From Heyndrickxia acidicola (lineage in GTDB: Bacteria > Bacillota > Bacilli > Bacillales > Bacillaceae_C): a stretch of 64,000 nt of DNA. Under the pieces are notes generated by a model. It was not told the DNA's origin, did not search any database, and was given only the letters and a program-made list of their open reading frames with translations. Each line of letters begins with the position of its first letter. Position 1 is the first letter of the stretch. The stretch covers positions 4,026,001 through 4,090,000 of the forward strand of contig NZ_KV440953.1 of the NCBI RefSeq assembly GCF_001636425.1. Reading direction: 5' to 3'. Position numbers and translations under genes: made by a program. Below, piece after piece: positions 42,908 to 52,151 of the stretch.

Positions 42908-43055
42908 AGGCTGTTTTCGTGTAGATTGTTGTTTTGCATAAATGGCAAAAACCATATAAGCATCATTCCATTTCGGTTATTCATTTCATAATGCAGATCT
43001 TTTGGTTTCTTGCGCATTGTGTGCAAATAACAGCAAAACTTACGAAAAAAAGCCA
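42908..43055 (-). repeat. MITE-like interspersed repeat, copy F (reversed)
   Basis: It begins AAGGCTGTTTTCGTGTAGAT and ends CAAAACTTACGAAAAAAAGC, the family termini in inverse order. Confidence 0.75.
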
Positions 43056-43156
43056 AACTCCCATATACAATGATTATCCCACGATTCCATTGAAAAATAA
43101 AAAAATCTGCCCAGGCAGCGCTAAGGACAGAACAGTGGTTGCTAATTTAATGCACT

Positions 43157-43232
43157 GCAGTACTAAAGGGGTCTGACCCCTTCTGTACGTTAAACCGTTA
43201 AAGGGGTCAGACCCCTTTAACGGTTTAAAGTG
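43157..43232. repeat. Pair of GGGGTC palindromes
   Basis: The second copy lies in a perfect 39-bp palindrome, TTAAACCGTTAAAGGGGTC and its reverse complement around one central base (43191-43229). Confidence 0.9.
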
Positions 43233-43256
43233 ATAAAGCAGCAAGCCACTGGTTAG

Positions 43257-43457
43257 TTAGAGGTTGTTTTGGAGCCATGCATCATACATGCCGCTGCCTT
43301 CACAGCTGGTGCATTGGTAGGGTGCAGAGTAGGGTGTGTAGAGCGGCATAAAGCCTCTGCCTTTGCAGTCCGGGCATTTGCCTTGTTCCTGCATGGTCAA
43401 TTTAAGTTTTTCATAACGCTGTTCCTGCCAGTTAGATATCGTGCTGAATAATCCCAC
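43257..43457 (-). CDS. Small DnaJ-type zinc-finger protein (66 aa)
   Basis: A short protein with one treble pair of Cys: GKCPDCKGRGFMPLYTPYSA then YQCTSCEGSG, i.e. CxxCxGxG ... CxxCxGxG, the zinc-binding repeat of DnaJ. The N-terminal part is a helix (SNWQEQRYEKLKLTMQEQ). It probably binds one zinc and could help protein folding or tRNA/RNA handling; no partner gene is adjacent. GTG 43457 suits the AGAGGTG SD; ATG 43463 is possible but very close. Confidence 0.65.
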   Translation of the reverse strand: MGLFSTISNWQEQRYEKLKLTMQEQGKCPDCKGRGFMPLYTPYSAPYQCTSCEGSGMYDAWLQNNL

Positions 43458-43619
43458 TGCCATCACCTCTTGTTTTTCATAGTTTGTGTTACTTGAAAAG
43501 GATTATTCAGCTGTTTTTTTAAAAGGTTGATTTCGTCTTGATAAGAGTGAAATTGTATAAATACAAAATAGCCGATAAATAGATCTCTTAATGCACGAAA
43601 AAGCTGAAAGAGGTGCACC

Positions 43620-44558
43620 ATGGATGTCCTGTTATTTACAGATTCAGGGGTAGATGATACTTTTGCTCTTATTTATGCTTTAAGCCATCCTGAAATTAAC
43701 CTGATTGGCATCGTTGTGAGCTTTGGCAATGTTTCAAGAGAATTTGCTCTTCGCAATATTCAATTTGTCCTCTCGCTTGCGGGGGGCGATACGATTGCGG
43801 TCATTGTTGGCGCGGACCGACCTATGCTCGGAGAAGAGCCTGCGGTCTTTCCGAGTATTCATGGCGAAGAAGGGCTGGGAGCGTTTACCCCGCCGCAATC
43901 GATAATAGAACCGGAAAATTTTTATCTTATTTTTGAGTTGATAAAACGATCAAGTGAGCAGGTCACAATCCTGAACCTGGGCCGGCTTACTTCCTTGGCC
44001 ATTTCCTTTATTCTCCATGGGGAGCTGCTAGGGTTGGTCCAGAACATTCATATTATGGGCGGGGCATTTTTGGTGCCAGGAAACATAACGCCCTATGCAG
44101 AAGCCAATATCTACGGTGATTCTACCTCTGCAGCGGTGGTTCTTAATCACTCCAATATTCTTTCGAACTATTTTTACCTTCTTAATGTGACAGAAAAAGC
44201 TGTCTTTACACCACAATCCATCCGAGCCCTTTTAAATGACTCGGAAAAACAGGAAAACAGTCTGCTAATTGGAATGTTTGATTATTATTATTCTTATTAT
44301 CAAAAAATCCGGCCAGCCCTGGGCGGTGCGCCTCTGCATGATTTAGTGGCTGTCTGTGCTTTGGTGAATCCGAACCTATACCGCTATATTCAAAGAAATA
44401 TTGAAATTATTGAAAGCGGCCCAGGGAAAGGAATTACGATAATGGATGTAAGAGAAAAGCCAATCGTCAATCCAAGCCATAATAATTTTTCTTATATAGC
44501 AATGGGCCTAAACATTCCGGAGTTCATGAGAGAGGTTTACACCACTTTTCATCAATAA
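43620..44558 (+). CDS. Inosine-uridine-preferring nucleoside hydrolase family protein
   Basis: A 312-residue nucleoside hydrolase of the IunH family, splitting N-glycosidic bonds of nucleosides. The calcium-binding N-terminal motif, normally DxDxGxDD, reads LLFTDSGVDDTFAL: the first Asp is Phe6 while Asp8, Asp12 and Asp13 remain. Other marks are NLGRLTSLAISF, HIMGGAFLVPGNITPYAEAN and the late HDLVAVCALVNP with the fourth calcium-ligand Asp. Activity is likely but the first-Asp loss deserves a check. GAGGTG precedes ATG. Single gene. Confidence 0.83.
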   Translation: MDVLLFTDSGVDDTFALIYALSHPEINLIGIVVSFGNVSREFALRNIQFVLSLAGGDTIAVIVGADRPMLGEEPAVFPSIHGEEGLGAFTPPQSIIEPENFYLIFELIKRSSEQVTILNLGRLTSLAISFILHGELLGLVQNIHIMGGAFLVPGNITPYAEANIYGDSTSAAVVLNHSNILSNYFYLLNVTEKAVFTPQSIRALLNDSEKQENSLLIGMFDYYYSYYQKIRPALGGAPLHDLVAVCALVNPNLYRYIQRNIEIIESGPGKGITIMDVREKPIVNPSHNNFSYIAMGLNIPEFMREVYTTFHQ

Positions 44559-44641
44559 ACGCTTGGCGGAATGAATCCGTTTTTGAAAAGGCCCCCTTAA
44601 ACATGAACGGACAAGACCTTGCTGAAATCGATTTTCAGAAA

Positions 44642-44671
44642 ATAAAAACCCCAGCCAAAGCAGCTGGAGTT
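44642..44671 (-). terminator. Terminator of murB
   Basis: On the minus strand CTCCAGC and GCTGGGG form the stem, followed by TTTTTAT. Confidence 0.8.
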
Positions 44672-44698
44672 GATGGTTGTATTGAATTACGCAGTTTC

Positions 44699-45634
44699 TT
44701 AGCCCTCGACAAGTGTTTCCTTTGGATCCTCGCCGATTATGCGGACTTCACGTTCAAGCGCGACATCAAAATTTTCTTTTACTGTTTTTTGTACGTGGCG
44801 GATTAAGGCAATATACTCAGTCGCAGTGGCATTATCAATATTGACGATAAAGCCTGCGTGTTTTTTCGATACCTCCGCACCGCCAATACGCGTGCCTTGA
44901 AGGCCGCTGTCTTGAATAAGCTTTCCGGCAAAGTAGCCTGGAGGACGCTTAAAAACACTCCCGCAAGAAGGGTACTCAAGCGGCTGCTTGGATTCCCGGC
45001 GTTCCGTCAGATCATCCATGACGGCTTTGATCTCTTCATAGTTCCCTGGCGTTAATGAAAAGACAGCTTCTAACACGATATCGCCGTTTTCTGAAATATT
45101 GCTGTGTCGATAATCAAGCGCAAGGTCTGCCGCCATGCGTTTTACAAGATTCCCCTCTTTATCCACTACCAGCGCATAATCAAGGACATCTTTAATTTCC
45201 CCGCCGTAGGCTCCTGCATTCATAAAGAGGGCTCCTCCTACAGTTCCCGGGATCCCGCAGGCAAACTCCAATCCTGAAAGGCGGGCTTCCAGTGCTTTCC
45301 GGGATGCAGAAATAATGGCTGCACCGCTTTGTGCTTTTAATTGGTTTCCTTCCACTGTAATCTGGTGAAAGTTTTTGAGCAGGATGACAATGCCTCTTAA
45401 GCCCCCATCCTTCACAATTAGATTTGAACCATTTCCTAGTAAAGTGAACGGAACAGCTTCTTTATTTGAAAATTGTACAAGGCTTTGTACTTCTTCATAG
45501 GTGGCTGGAGTGACAAGCAAATCTGCTTTGCCTCCCAGCTTTGTATACGTATGGTTACGCAAATATTCATCTGTTTTAATATTATTTTTATCAATGATCT
45601 TTGACAATTTATCGTAAATCTTTTGGATATCCAT
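44699..45634 (-). CDS. murB: UDP-N-acetylenolpyruvoylglucosamine reductase
   Basis: A 311-residue FAD-dependent MurB of the shorter (type II) class, which reduces UDP-GlcNAc-enolpyruvate to UDP-MurNAc for peptidoglycan. Visible: [56 protein letters not shown] and the catalytic-Ser region [20 protein letters not shown], then [13 protein letters not shown] 45634 with AAGGGAAT is preferred over 45664. It stands alone, not in a cell-wall cluster; a second copy may exist elsewhere. Confidence 0.93.
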   Translation of the reverse strand: MDIQKIYDKLSKIIDKNNIKTDEYLRNHTYTKLGGKADLLVTPATYEEVQSLVQFSNKEAVPFTLLGNGSNLIVKDGGLRGIVILLKNFHQITVEGNQLKAQSGAAIISASRKALEARLSGLEFACGIPGTVGGALFMNAGAYGGEIKDVLDYALVVDKEGNLVKRMAADLALDYRHSNISENGDIVLEAVFSLTPGNYEEIKAVMDDLTERRESKQPLEYPSCGSVFKRPPGYFAGKLIQDSGLQGTRIGGAEVSKKHAGFIVNIDNATATEYIALIRHVQKTVKENFDVALEREVRIIGEDPKETLVEG

Positions 45635-46082
45635 TTTAGAATCATTCCCTTGCAACATAATCAATCGATGTCGTTTCCCCTGCCGGTTACCAACAGTATA
45701 TGCCCAAATGCTTTGCAGAGTTAAAATCCTTTTGTCTTCTCTTAGTTGTCATACAACTCATTTTACTATCATACCCGAAATGGGCCCTTATTTAAAGGGG
45801 GCTCCCGATTCAAATAAAGACCATCGCCCAACAAATTTTAAAAGGGTGGTTTCCCTGGTCCATATATGAATCAATCGGAAATATATAATTGAAAAATATC
45901 GTGAGACCAGCTTGAAAGAAGACGTGAAGCGATTCGAATGATGAGTATATCCATTTTAGGGGCACACCCTGAAAGGGGATGTTTCCTGCACATGGCGGGG
46001 ACATCGGAAAAAATAGCTAGTGAACTGAGTGCATACTTCAACTTTGCCGGTTGAATGATGGATACATAAAATGGCAAATAGT
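45635..46082. other. Intergenic region between murB and the glycan locus
   Basis: It holds the murB upstream region and AT-rich sequence with scattered short frames. I see no gene, repeat copy or regulatory palindrome I can support. Confidence 0.5.
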
Positions 46083-46113
46083 AAAAAAGCCCACCTTCAA
46101 AAGAAGTGAGCTC
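46083..46113 (-). terminator. Terminator of the secreted (alpha/alpha)-barrel-like protein gene
   Basis: On the minus strand AGCTCACTTC, TTTT loop and GAAGGTGGGCT are followed by TTTTT. Confidence 0.75.
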
Positions 46114-46146
46114 GGAAATGATAAGAAAATAATAGCCTAAAGAATT

Positions 46147-47934
46147 TTAATGGTCATTTTTTATAAAATTCCTTAACAATATTTTTTTGTGAATAAAGTC
46201 ACGGTCTATCTCGATAAATGTATGATGATCAGTTTGGAAGAGTGCTGACTCTATTGCAGGTTGGATAATGATATTGTCTAATTTTACCATTATATTTTGG
46301 CTGCCGCGAAGTGATACAGATACAGTGTTGCTGCCTTTATTAAGTGTGGCTAATTTACCAACTTTAATCTGTGTCAAATAGTCAGTATCCTTTGAATCAG
46401 ATACATTGGAACTTCCTACTAACTTGTTATTTACGTATATATCCAAGAAAAGTGAACCTTGAGGAAGGTATTTCTTTTCAACTACTGCATACAGAAGAAC
46501 ATCTTCTTTTTTGTTGCTTTGTATGGTTGTTTTAAGACCGTCCCCAGGAAGCAAGCCAACAATGTTCCCGCTATAGCTCGCATCTCCAGTCCATTGGTTT
46601 TGAGGCGTTATTATTTGGGGATTCCCTTGTGATGTTAAGAAATTCTCTGCTTCTAAAACACTTTGAGTATGGCGTTCGATTGTCTTAGCATACAAATATT
46701 TTTGCGCATCTGGGTTGTTACGAATAGCTTGTAAAGCCATAAGAGCTTCAATCGTTGATTCTGCGCCGGAATTCATGTTCACTTTTTTCGTAACTCCGTT
46801 TAAACCATCATAGCCTCTCCCGGTTTTTGGATCATACATTGTAAACTGTGCATCATTGTTTCCGGTAAACCAGGATGCTGCTAAACCTGCATAATTCGCA
46901 TATGTTTTGTCATGAGTTACTTTTGAAAGTTCTGAAAATCCTTGTACAAGCATATCAACTCCATATGCAATTTGCTGGTCTTTTGCCATCGTAGGCGCCA
47001 TCTCATTAATCATGCCGTTAACAAGAATATGAGTAAAAAGATAATCCGCCTCTTTCTTGGCAGATTGGATCCATTGCTCTTTATGTAGAACTTGACCAGC
47101 TTTAGCTAGTGCGAAAGTTTGTGAACTTCCATAGGCATGCCATAAAGTGGGGGATCCGCTCCAATCAAGATGCGCACCATATGGATAATCATCAAAACTA
47201 CCAAACTGAAATTTTTCCAATCCTTCTCCTAGTTTTATCATTGAATCTTTTACAATAGGGTTAGGGCTGGCAGAATAATATTCTGAAAGACCTAATAAGG
47301 CGTTTGACATCGCATCGAACCCATCAATCCATGCAGGAATTTGGTATCCGTGAATAGTCGAATATTTTCCGAAATTTGGGTTTATTTTCTTTTGCAGAGC
47401 GTTATTTGCAAGCAAAAAGCTATTGTTCAATTCTTTGGCATATTGTGGATCAACTTTGTTAAATACTTTATAGCCATAGCCTAATGCCCACATTCCTCTT
47501 GCAGCCCACCAATCAAATGATTTTATGCTAGTAGGGCCATCCTTATTAATTGACAGATCCTTGTTGATGAAGTTATAGAATTCACCATCAGAAGCCTGCA
47601 TGTGCATGACGAAGTTTAAAGCCAATTTTGCTTTAGTAAGAGAATCCTGGTTTTTCGTCTGTTCATAGTCGTTCAAATAGACTACAGCTGCACGTGCAGT
47701 GTCATCTACACAAGCAATTCCCTCACCTGGAGCATCTACCCATTGATAGTTAGGGTATTCAGAATAAACATGTGTGATTAACATGTCTTTACCATCAATC
47801 TTAACTTTCTCATTTAAAAAGTTGAGATGGGATAAATTAATGTTTATTCCGGGATTTTTTAACTCTTTTGCGGACACCGGTACTGCAAAACAAAATAAAA
47901 GAATGAAAGAAAGTAAAATGTTAATTTTCTTCAA
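46147..47934 (-). CDS. Secreted putative glycan-active protein with CBM-like C-terminus
   Basis: A 595-residue exported protein. The signal peptide is MKKINILLSFILLFCFAVPVSA. Residues about 60-430 are a repeated helical-hairpin region with conserved aromatic and acidic positions (WVDAPGEGIACVDDTARAAV, FDWWAARGMWALGYGY, SGAESTIEALMALQAI) like an (alpha/alpha)6 glycosidase barrel. About residues 445-570 start with a CBM6/35-like VLEAENF and end VKLDNIIIQP. I cannot name a glycoside hydrolase family. Start TTG 47934 follows GGGAGA. Two TTGTAAYGTTACAA operators and a cre site upstream tie it to the LacI-controlled locus next door, where it may free oligosaccharides from a polymer. Confidence 0.6.
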   Translation of the reverse strand: MKKINILLSFILLFCFAVPVSAKELKNPGININLSHLNFLNEKVKIDGKDMLITHVYSEYPNYQWVDAPGEGIACVDDTARAAVVYLNDYEQTKNQDSLTKAKLALNFVMHMQASDGEFYNFINKDLSINKDGPTSIKSFDWWAARGMWALGYGYKVFNKVDPQYAKELNNSFLLANNALQKKINPNFGKYSTIHGYQIPAWIDGFDAMSNALLGLSEYYSASPNPIVKDSMIKLGEGLEKFQFGSFDDYPYGAHLDWSGSPTLWHAYGSSQTFALAKAGQVLHKEQWIQSAKKEADYLFTHILVNGMINEMAPTMAKDQQIAYGVDMLVQGFSELSKVTHDKTYANYAGLAASWFTGNNDAQFTMYDPKTGRGYDGLNGVTKKVNMNSGAESTIEALMALQAIRNNPDAQKYLYAKTIERHTQSVLEAENFLTSQGNPQIITPQNQWTGDASYSGNIVGLLPGDGLKTTIQSNKKEDVLLYAVVEKKYLPQGSLFLDIYVNNKLVGSSNVSDSKDTDYLTQIKVGKLATLNKGSNTVSVSLRGSQNIMVKLDNIIIQPAIESALFQTDHHTFIEIDRDFIHKKILLRNFIKNDH

Positions 47935-48033
47935 AACTATCTCTCCCACATGTCATTTTTTTAGTCATTTACTTTAAAAAGTATCCCTTATATTCAATAG
48001 AGGGTTTATGGTGTTACTCCTTTCTATAATTCT

Positions 48034-48211
48034 TGGAAGCGTTAACAAGAATTTCGTTATAATTACAACGTTAATTTGTAACGTTACCAATTGTTAACAA
48101 CAAAATTATATATTGTGTGTAATTAGTAAGTCAATTTACTTTTTGAATTTTCGGACTTTGTAACTAGTTGTAGTACTTAGGTTATATCTGTATTAGTTTG
48201 TAACATTACAA
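48034..48211 (-). promoter_or_regulatory. Promoter, LacI operators and cre of the secreted enzyme gene
   Basis: On the minus strand TTGACT (48134-48129) and TATAAT (48110-48105) are 18 bp apart. An operator TTGTAACGTTACCAA (48076-48090) lies just after the start point, another, TTGTAACATTACAA (48198-48211), lies upstream, and TGGAAGCGTTAACA (48034-48047) matches cre at 13 of 14 positions. Confidence 0.65.
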
Positions 48212-48422
48212 GTGGGGTATTCGTTATGAGCATTTCAATTGTATGTTAATCTCCACCGAAGTTTAAATGATTTTTATAGTGAGGAAAATGGAATTTACTA
48301 GTAAAATACATGGAATTAATTTTGAGGGGAAAACGCCGGATTCATTATTGAACCTGCGGAATAAATTTTATATTTGGCAGAATTATCACAGGAGTTTTCG
48401 ACATTTAGGAAATTACATATAA

Positions 48423-48453
48423 TAAAAGCCTACTTTTTTGCAAAAGTAAGCTC
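48423..48453 (-). terminator. Terminator of the lacI-type gene
   Basis: On the minus strand AGCTTACTTTT and AAAAAGTAGGCT arms are followed by TTTATT. Confidence 0.75.
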
Positions 48454-48465
48454 GGCGTATCCCTT

Positions 48466-49491
48466 TTAATTTGATTTTTTACTTTCCGCGGTAGACGCTC
48501 TAATAATTAACTTGGTTGGTAACAGGATTTCATGAATCGGTTCATCTTTATGATCAATTCGCCAACAAAGCTGTTCTACTGCTTTTTTGCCAAAGTAATT
48601 TAAATCGATATCCATTGACGTAATCTTCGGTGTAGAAATTTGTGACAACTGTCCATTGTCAAAGCTGATTACAGATACTTCTTCAGGAATCTGTATGCCT
48701 TTTTGCTGCAATAAGGATGTAACAAGAAATCCATGACCATCGTTCACGCAAAACCATGCAGTGGGTTGTGTATGGAGATTTTCAAAAACCTTCGTCATTT
48801 CATCTGGGGATTCCTTGGCGTTTTTAAAGATAAAATCTTGATTTGGCTTAATTTCATATTTATTTAATGCCAATAAATAGCCTTCTAATCTTTCTTGATA
48901 GCTAGGTGAATAGTCAATTTCTCCAACAAAGGCAATCTCACGATGTCCTAATTGGATTAAATGTTCTACTGCCATATACGCACCAAAACGGTTATTCGTT
49001 AAAATCGAATCAGCCTGCAGATAGGGTGAATGATGATCAATTAGAACGGTTGGGATACCTGTCTCGATGACACTGGTAATATAATCTGTACTGATATGAG
49101 ATAAAATTAAAATTCCATCAATTTCGTGATTGGTTAGCAAAGCAGGGAGAATTAAATTTTCCTTGGAATCATTATTAATCGATTCAATAAATAAATTCAT
49201 TCCCCGATCTCTAAGTTCTTTTTCGATACTTAAGTAAATTTTCCCAAAAAAGCTTGTAAGAGAAAAAGCATATTCAGAAGCAATTAATGCTACATTTCTA
49301 GGTGAGTTTTTTTCAGACTGATTTTGTTTACGATTTGTTTGGTACTGATAACCTAATTCATCCGCAACTTTCTGGACTAGTCCCCTGGTCTCTTCGCTTA
49401 CGCCTGGCTTTCCGGACAATGCTTGAGAAACAGAGTTTTTTGAGATATTGAGACGGTCTGCTATGTCTTGCATTGACACTTTCTTTTCCAT
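48466..49491 (-). CDS. LacI-family repressor of the mannoside locus
   Basis: A 341-residue regulator: HTH VSMQDIADRLNISKNSVSQA then LSGKPGVSEETR and hinge VADELGYQYQ, followed by a periplasmic-binding-like sugar domain (FVGEIDYSPSYQERLEGYLL, WFCVNDGHGFLVTSLLQQKG, VSVISFDNGQLSQISTP). It lies between the secreted enzyme gene and the transporter operon, and identical operator-like palindromes flank it on both sides, so it most likely represses both and itself. The inducer would be an imported mannoside. GGGAGA precedes ATG 49491. Confidence 0.88.
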   Translation of the reverse strand: MEKKVSMQDIADRLNISKNSVSQALSGKPGVSEETRGLVQKVADELGYQYQTNRKQNQSEKNSPRNVALIASEYAFSLTSFFGKIYLSIEKELRDRGMNLFIESINNDSKENLILPALLTNHEIDGILILSHISTDYITSVIETGIPTVLIDHHSPYLQADSILTNNRFGAYMAVEHLIQLGHREIAFVGEIDYSPSYQERLEGYLLALNKYEIKPNQDFIFKNAKESPDEMTKVFENLHTQPTAWFCVNDGHGFLVTSLLQQKGIQIPEEVSVISFDNGQLSQISTPKITSMDIDLNYFGKKAVEQLCWRIDHKDEPIHEILLPTKLIIRASTAESKKSN

Positions 49492-49548
49492 ATATAAACG
49501 TTCTCCCTTAATCCTTATAAATAAGTTGTAATTATTATTGTAATTTTA

Positions 49549-49562
49549 TTGTAATGTTACAA
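49549..49562. promoter_or_regulatory. LacI-type operator near the repressor gene
   Basis: TTGTAATGTTACAA is the exact reverse complement of the site at 48198-48211. Placed before the repressor start, it suggests autoregulation. Confidence 0.6.
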
Positions 49563-49642
49563 GTATAATGTTTCAATAGCCTTTTATAAAATATTTAAGT
49601 TGATTGTATGGTTAATTTGTAAATTTTTCATTACAAATAAGG

Positions 49643-49702
49643 TTGACATTACGAATATATACTGTAATAATAACGTTGTAATGTTAATTGTAGCGTTACG
49701 TT
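49643..49702 (+). promoter_or_regulatory. Promoter of the mannoside operon with overlapping operators
   Basis: TTGACA at 49643-49648 and TAATAA at 49665-49670 are 16 bp apart. Operator-like TTGTAATGTTAATT (49676-49689) and TTGTAGCGTTACGTT (49688-49702) start at the predicted transcription start. Confidence 0.65.
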
Positions 49703-49803
49703 GTGGAATGTAATGTTAAATATTTTGAGGGATGAGGGATTAATACACAAGAATATTTAGATTAATATTCACAATGATCATTTTACTTTTTTTTGAAGGA
49801 TAA

Positions 49804-49817
49804 TGATAGCGTTATCA
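49804..49817. promoter_or_regulatory. cre site (CcpA) in the operon leader
   Basis: TGATAGCGTTATCA fits the cre consensus TGWNANCGNTNWCA at every position. Downstream of the promoter, it would act as a roadblock under good carbon supply. Confidence 0.75.
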
Positions 49818-49944
49818 TCAATTTTGTTTGAATCATCACTAGATTTAAGTTTTTTCTATAATAATAGTTTTTAAGTAAACTTTGTTTACTAAACTAAATA
49901 TTTACCTTTAAAGTGTGGAAATGCTATTAAATGGAGGGAATAGG

Positions 49945-51273
49945 ATGAAAATCAAAAAAGTGGCATCAGTATTTTTTGCTGCATCGCTTACCCTAGGTGG
50001 ACTTGCAGCTTGCTCTACTGGTAATAGTGGTACAACAACAACTGGTACTTCAAAAAACGGGGTTACAACCATTGAATTCTGGGCAGCTCCAAACCCGCCG
50101 CAGCAAGTATATTGGAAAGAAATGGCCGCTGAATTTACAAAAGAGAATCCGAAGATCAAAGTAAATGTAAGCCCAATGAAGGAAAGCCCGACATCAGAAG
50201 CAAGTATTCAATCGGCGATTGCTGGCGGAAGTGCACCAACTATGTCTGAAAACATTAATCGTGGATTTGCTGCTCAATTAGCTGATAGTAAAGCACTTGT
50301 TCCATTAGATCAGGTAGATGGATTTGATAAAGTAATACAAAGCAGAAATATGGAAAACACGATGAAGGGCTGGAAGTTTGCTGACGGCCATCAATATGTA
50401 TTGCCAATCTACTCCAATGCAATGTTGTTTGGATGGAGAATTGATATTTTAAAACAGCTTGGCTATAACGAGCCGCCAAAAACATATAGTCAAATGCTAG
50501 ATGTGGCGAAGAAATTAAAAGCAAAGTTCCCTAACAAATATGTGTGGGCAAATGCCGATCTTGCTGATCCAACAGGCTGGAAAAGATGGTTTGATTTCTT
50601 CATGTTATATAATGCAGCATCCAATGGTAACAAATTTGTTGAAGGTAGTAAATTTACAGGTGATGAAAAAGCCGGACAACAAGTACTTGGATTGATGAAT
50701 GACCTGAATAAGGATAACGCATTATTAACAAGGCAAGCCCAAAATCCGTTTGAAAGTGGATTAGGGATCTTCTCGGCTGTTGGTCCTTGGACAATTCCTT
50801 ACTGGGCAAACCAATTCCCGAACATGAAATATAATAAAACGTATGCATTGACACCGCCTCCAGTTCCAGATGGAACGGATACTTCGAAGGTTAATACGTT
50901 TGCTGATACAAAAGGTTTAGTTATATACGCTTCTGCAACAAAAGAGCAACAAAAAGCAGCAATGAAATTTATTCAATGGGTCTATTCAAATCCTAAAAAT
51001 GATTTGACATGGCTTGAAAAAACAGACTTACCACCTGCTCGTGATGATTTATCAACAAACGCTGCATTTAAGTCTTTCTTTGATAAAAACCCAGCATTAC
51101 AGCCGTATGCAGCTGCTATCCCATATGCAATTCCATCGATGGATAATGCAAAATATAATGATGTTCAAACAGCGATTGGTCAACAGGCATTCAATCCAGT
51201 TGTTAAGGGTGAAAAAGATCCGAAAGCTGCATGGACTGATATGCAGAATGCCATTGAGGGGGCTCTCAAATAA
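49945..51273 (+). CDS. ABC sugar transporter, solute-binding lipoprotein
   Basis: A 442-residue binding protein of the carbohydrate (CUT1) type. Signal with lipobox LAAC, lipidated Cys at residue 23; then TTIEFWAAPNPPQQVYWKEM, the usual first strand of family 1 binding proteins, and a C-terminal FIQWVYSNPKND region. Anchored outside the membrane, it would deliver an oligosaccharide to the two permeases that follow. ATG 49945 follows GGAGGG. Its stop codon shares one base with the next start. First gene of the operon. Confidence 0.92.
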   Translation: MKIKKVASVFFAASLTLGGLAACSTGNSGTTTTGTSKNGVTTIEFWAAPNPPQQVYWKEMAAEFTKENPKIKVNVSPMKESPTSEASIQSAIAGGSAPTMSENINRGFAAQLADSKALVPLDQVDGFDKVIQSRNMENTMKGWKFADGHQYVLPIYSNAMLFGWRIDILKQLGYNEPPKTYSQMLDVAKKLKAKFPNKYVWANADLADPTGWKRWFDFFMLYNAASNGNKFVEGSKFTGDEKAGQQVLGLMNDLNKDNALLTRQAQNPFESGLGIFSAVGPWTIPYWANQFPNMKYNKTYALTPPPVPDGTDTSKVNTFADTKGLVIYASATKEQQKAAMKFIQWVYSNPKNDLTWLEKTDLPPARDDLSTNAAFKSFFDKNPALQPYAAAIPYAIPSMDNAKYNDVQTAIGQQAFNPVVKGEKDPKAAWTDMQNAIEGALK

Positions 51274-52151
51274 TGGGAACAAAACAAGGGAGGTTGGGCT
51301 GGCTTTTTGCCAGTCCTTATCTTATATACGGGCTCGTATTCTTTCTAATACCGCTTATTTGGTCACTTTTCTTATCGTTTACTGATTGGAATTTAATTTC
51401 TCCAACTTTTAATTTCAAAGGTTTTGCCAATTATGTTACGGCTTTACAGAGCCCAGGTGTACAAGCGGCATTTTTCGTTACCTTTAAATTTATGGCTGTT
51501 TTTGTGCCTTTGGTTCTTGCATCGTCTATTATTGTTGCTTTAATCGTTCATGGATTACCGAAATTTAAAGGACTATTTTTAATTGGATTTTTCCTTCCTT
51601 ATTTAGCGTCAGGAGTTGTTTCGTCGTTAATCGTAAAAGGGCTCCTATCTTACAATAGCCCATTGAATGAATTTTTACGAAATTCACTAGGCCTTGATAT
51701 CAACTGGCTTGGAACACCATTTTCTGCGCTGTTTGTTGTTGCTTTTATCATCGCCTGGAAATTTACCGGGTATTACGCTCTGATTTTAACCTCCGGCTTC
51801 GAGAGCATTAGCAATGAGGTTTATGAAGCGGCGATGATCGATGGGGTAACCCCTTGGCAGCGTTTTTGGAAAATTACGTTCCCGCTTCTTTATCCTGCAT
51901 TATATACCGTTTTAATTTTAGCAATCGGTGTAACCTTTGGGATTTTTACAGAGGTTTATCAATTAACCGGCGGTGGTCCAAACTTCGCAACCAATACATG
52001 GCAAATGGAGATTTTTACTCGAGCATTTACCAATCTTCAAGCGGGTTATGCATCGGCAGTGGCCATTATTGCTTCCATCGTGACGTTTGTTTCTATCTTT
52101 ATTATTCGAAAGTTCTTAGAAATGTGGGGGAAACGAAATGGTTGGGTCTAA
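51273..52151 (+). CDS. ABC sugar permease 1 (CUT1, UgpA/MalF type)
   Basis: A 292-residue membrane permease with six transmembrane segments (first: LFASPYLIYGLVFFLIPLIW). The cytoplasmic EAA loop, contact point for the ATPase, reads YEAAMIDGVTPWQRFWKITF. It overlaps both neighbours (1 bp and 14 bp), a sign of translational coupling. Imports the sugar bound by the preceding lipoprotein. Confidence 0.93.
   Translation: MGTKQGRLGWLFASPYLIYGLVFFLIPLIWSLFLSFTDWNLISPTFNFKGFANYVTALQSPGVQAAFFVTFKFMAVFVPLVLASSIIVALIVHGLPKFKGLFLIGFFLPYLASGVVSSLIVKGLLSYNSPLNEFLRNSLGLDINWLGTPFSALFVVAFIIAWKFTGYYALILTSGFESISNEVYEAAMIDGVTPWQRFWKITFPLLYPALYTVLILAIGVTFGIFTEVYQLTGGGPNFATNTWQMEIFTRAFTNLQAGYASAVAIIASIVTFVSIFIIRKFLEMWGKRNGWV

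Noticed and set aside
45990-46055. Short frame MAGTSEKIASELSAYFNFAG considered as a Spo0E-like peptide
   Set aside because: No SD, and it lacks the SQELD-type signature of Spo0E phosphatases.
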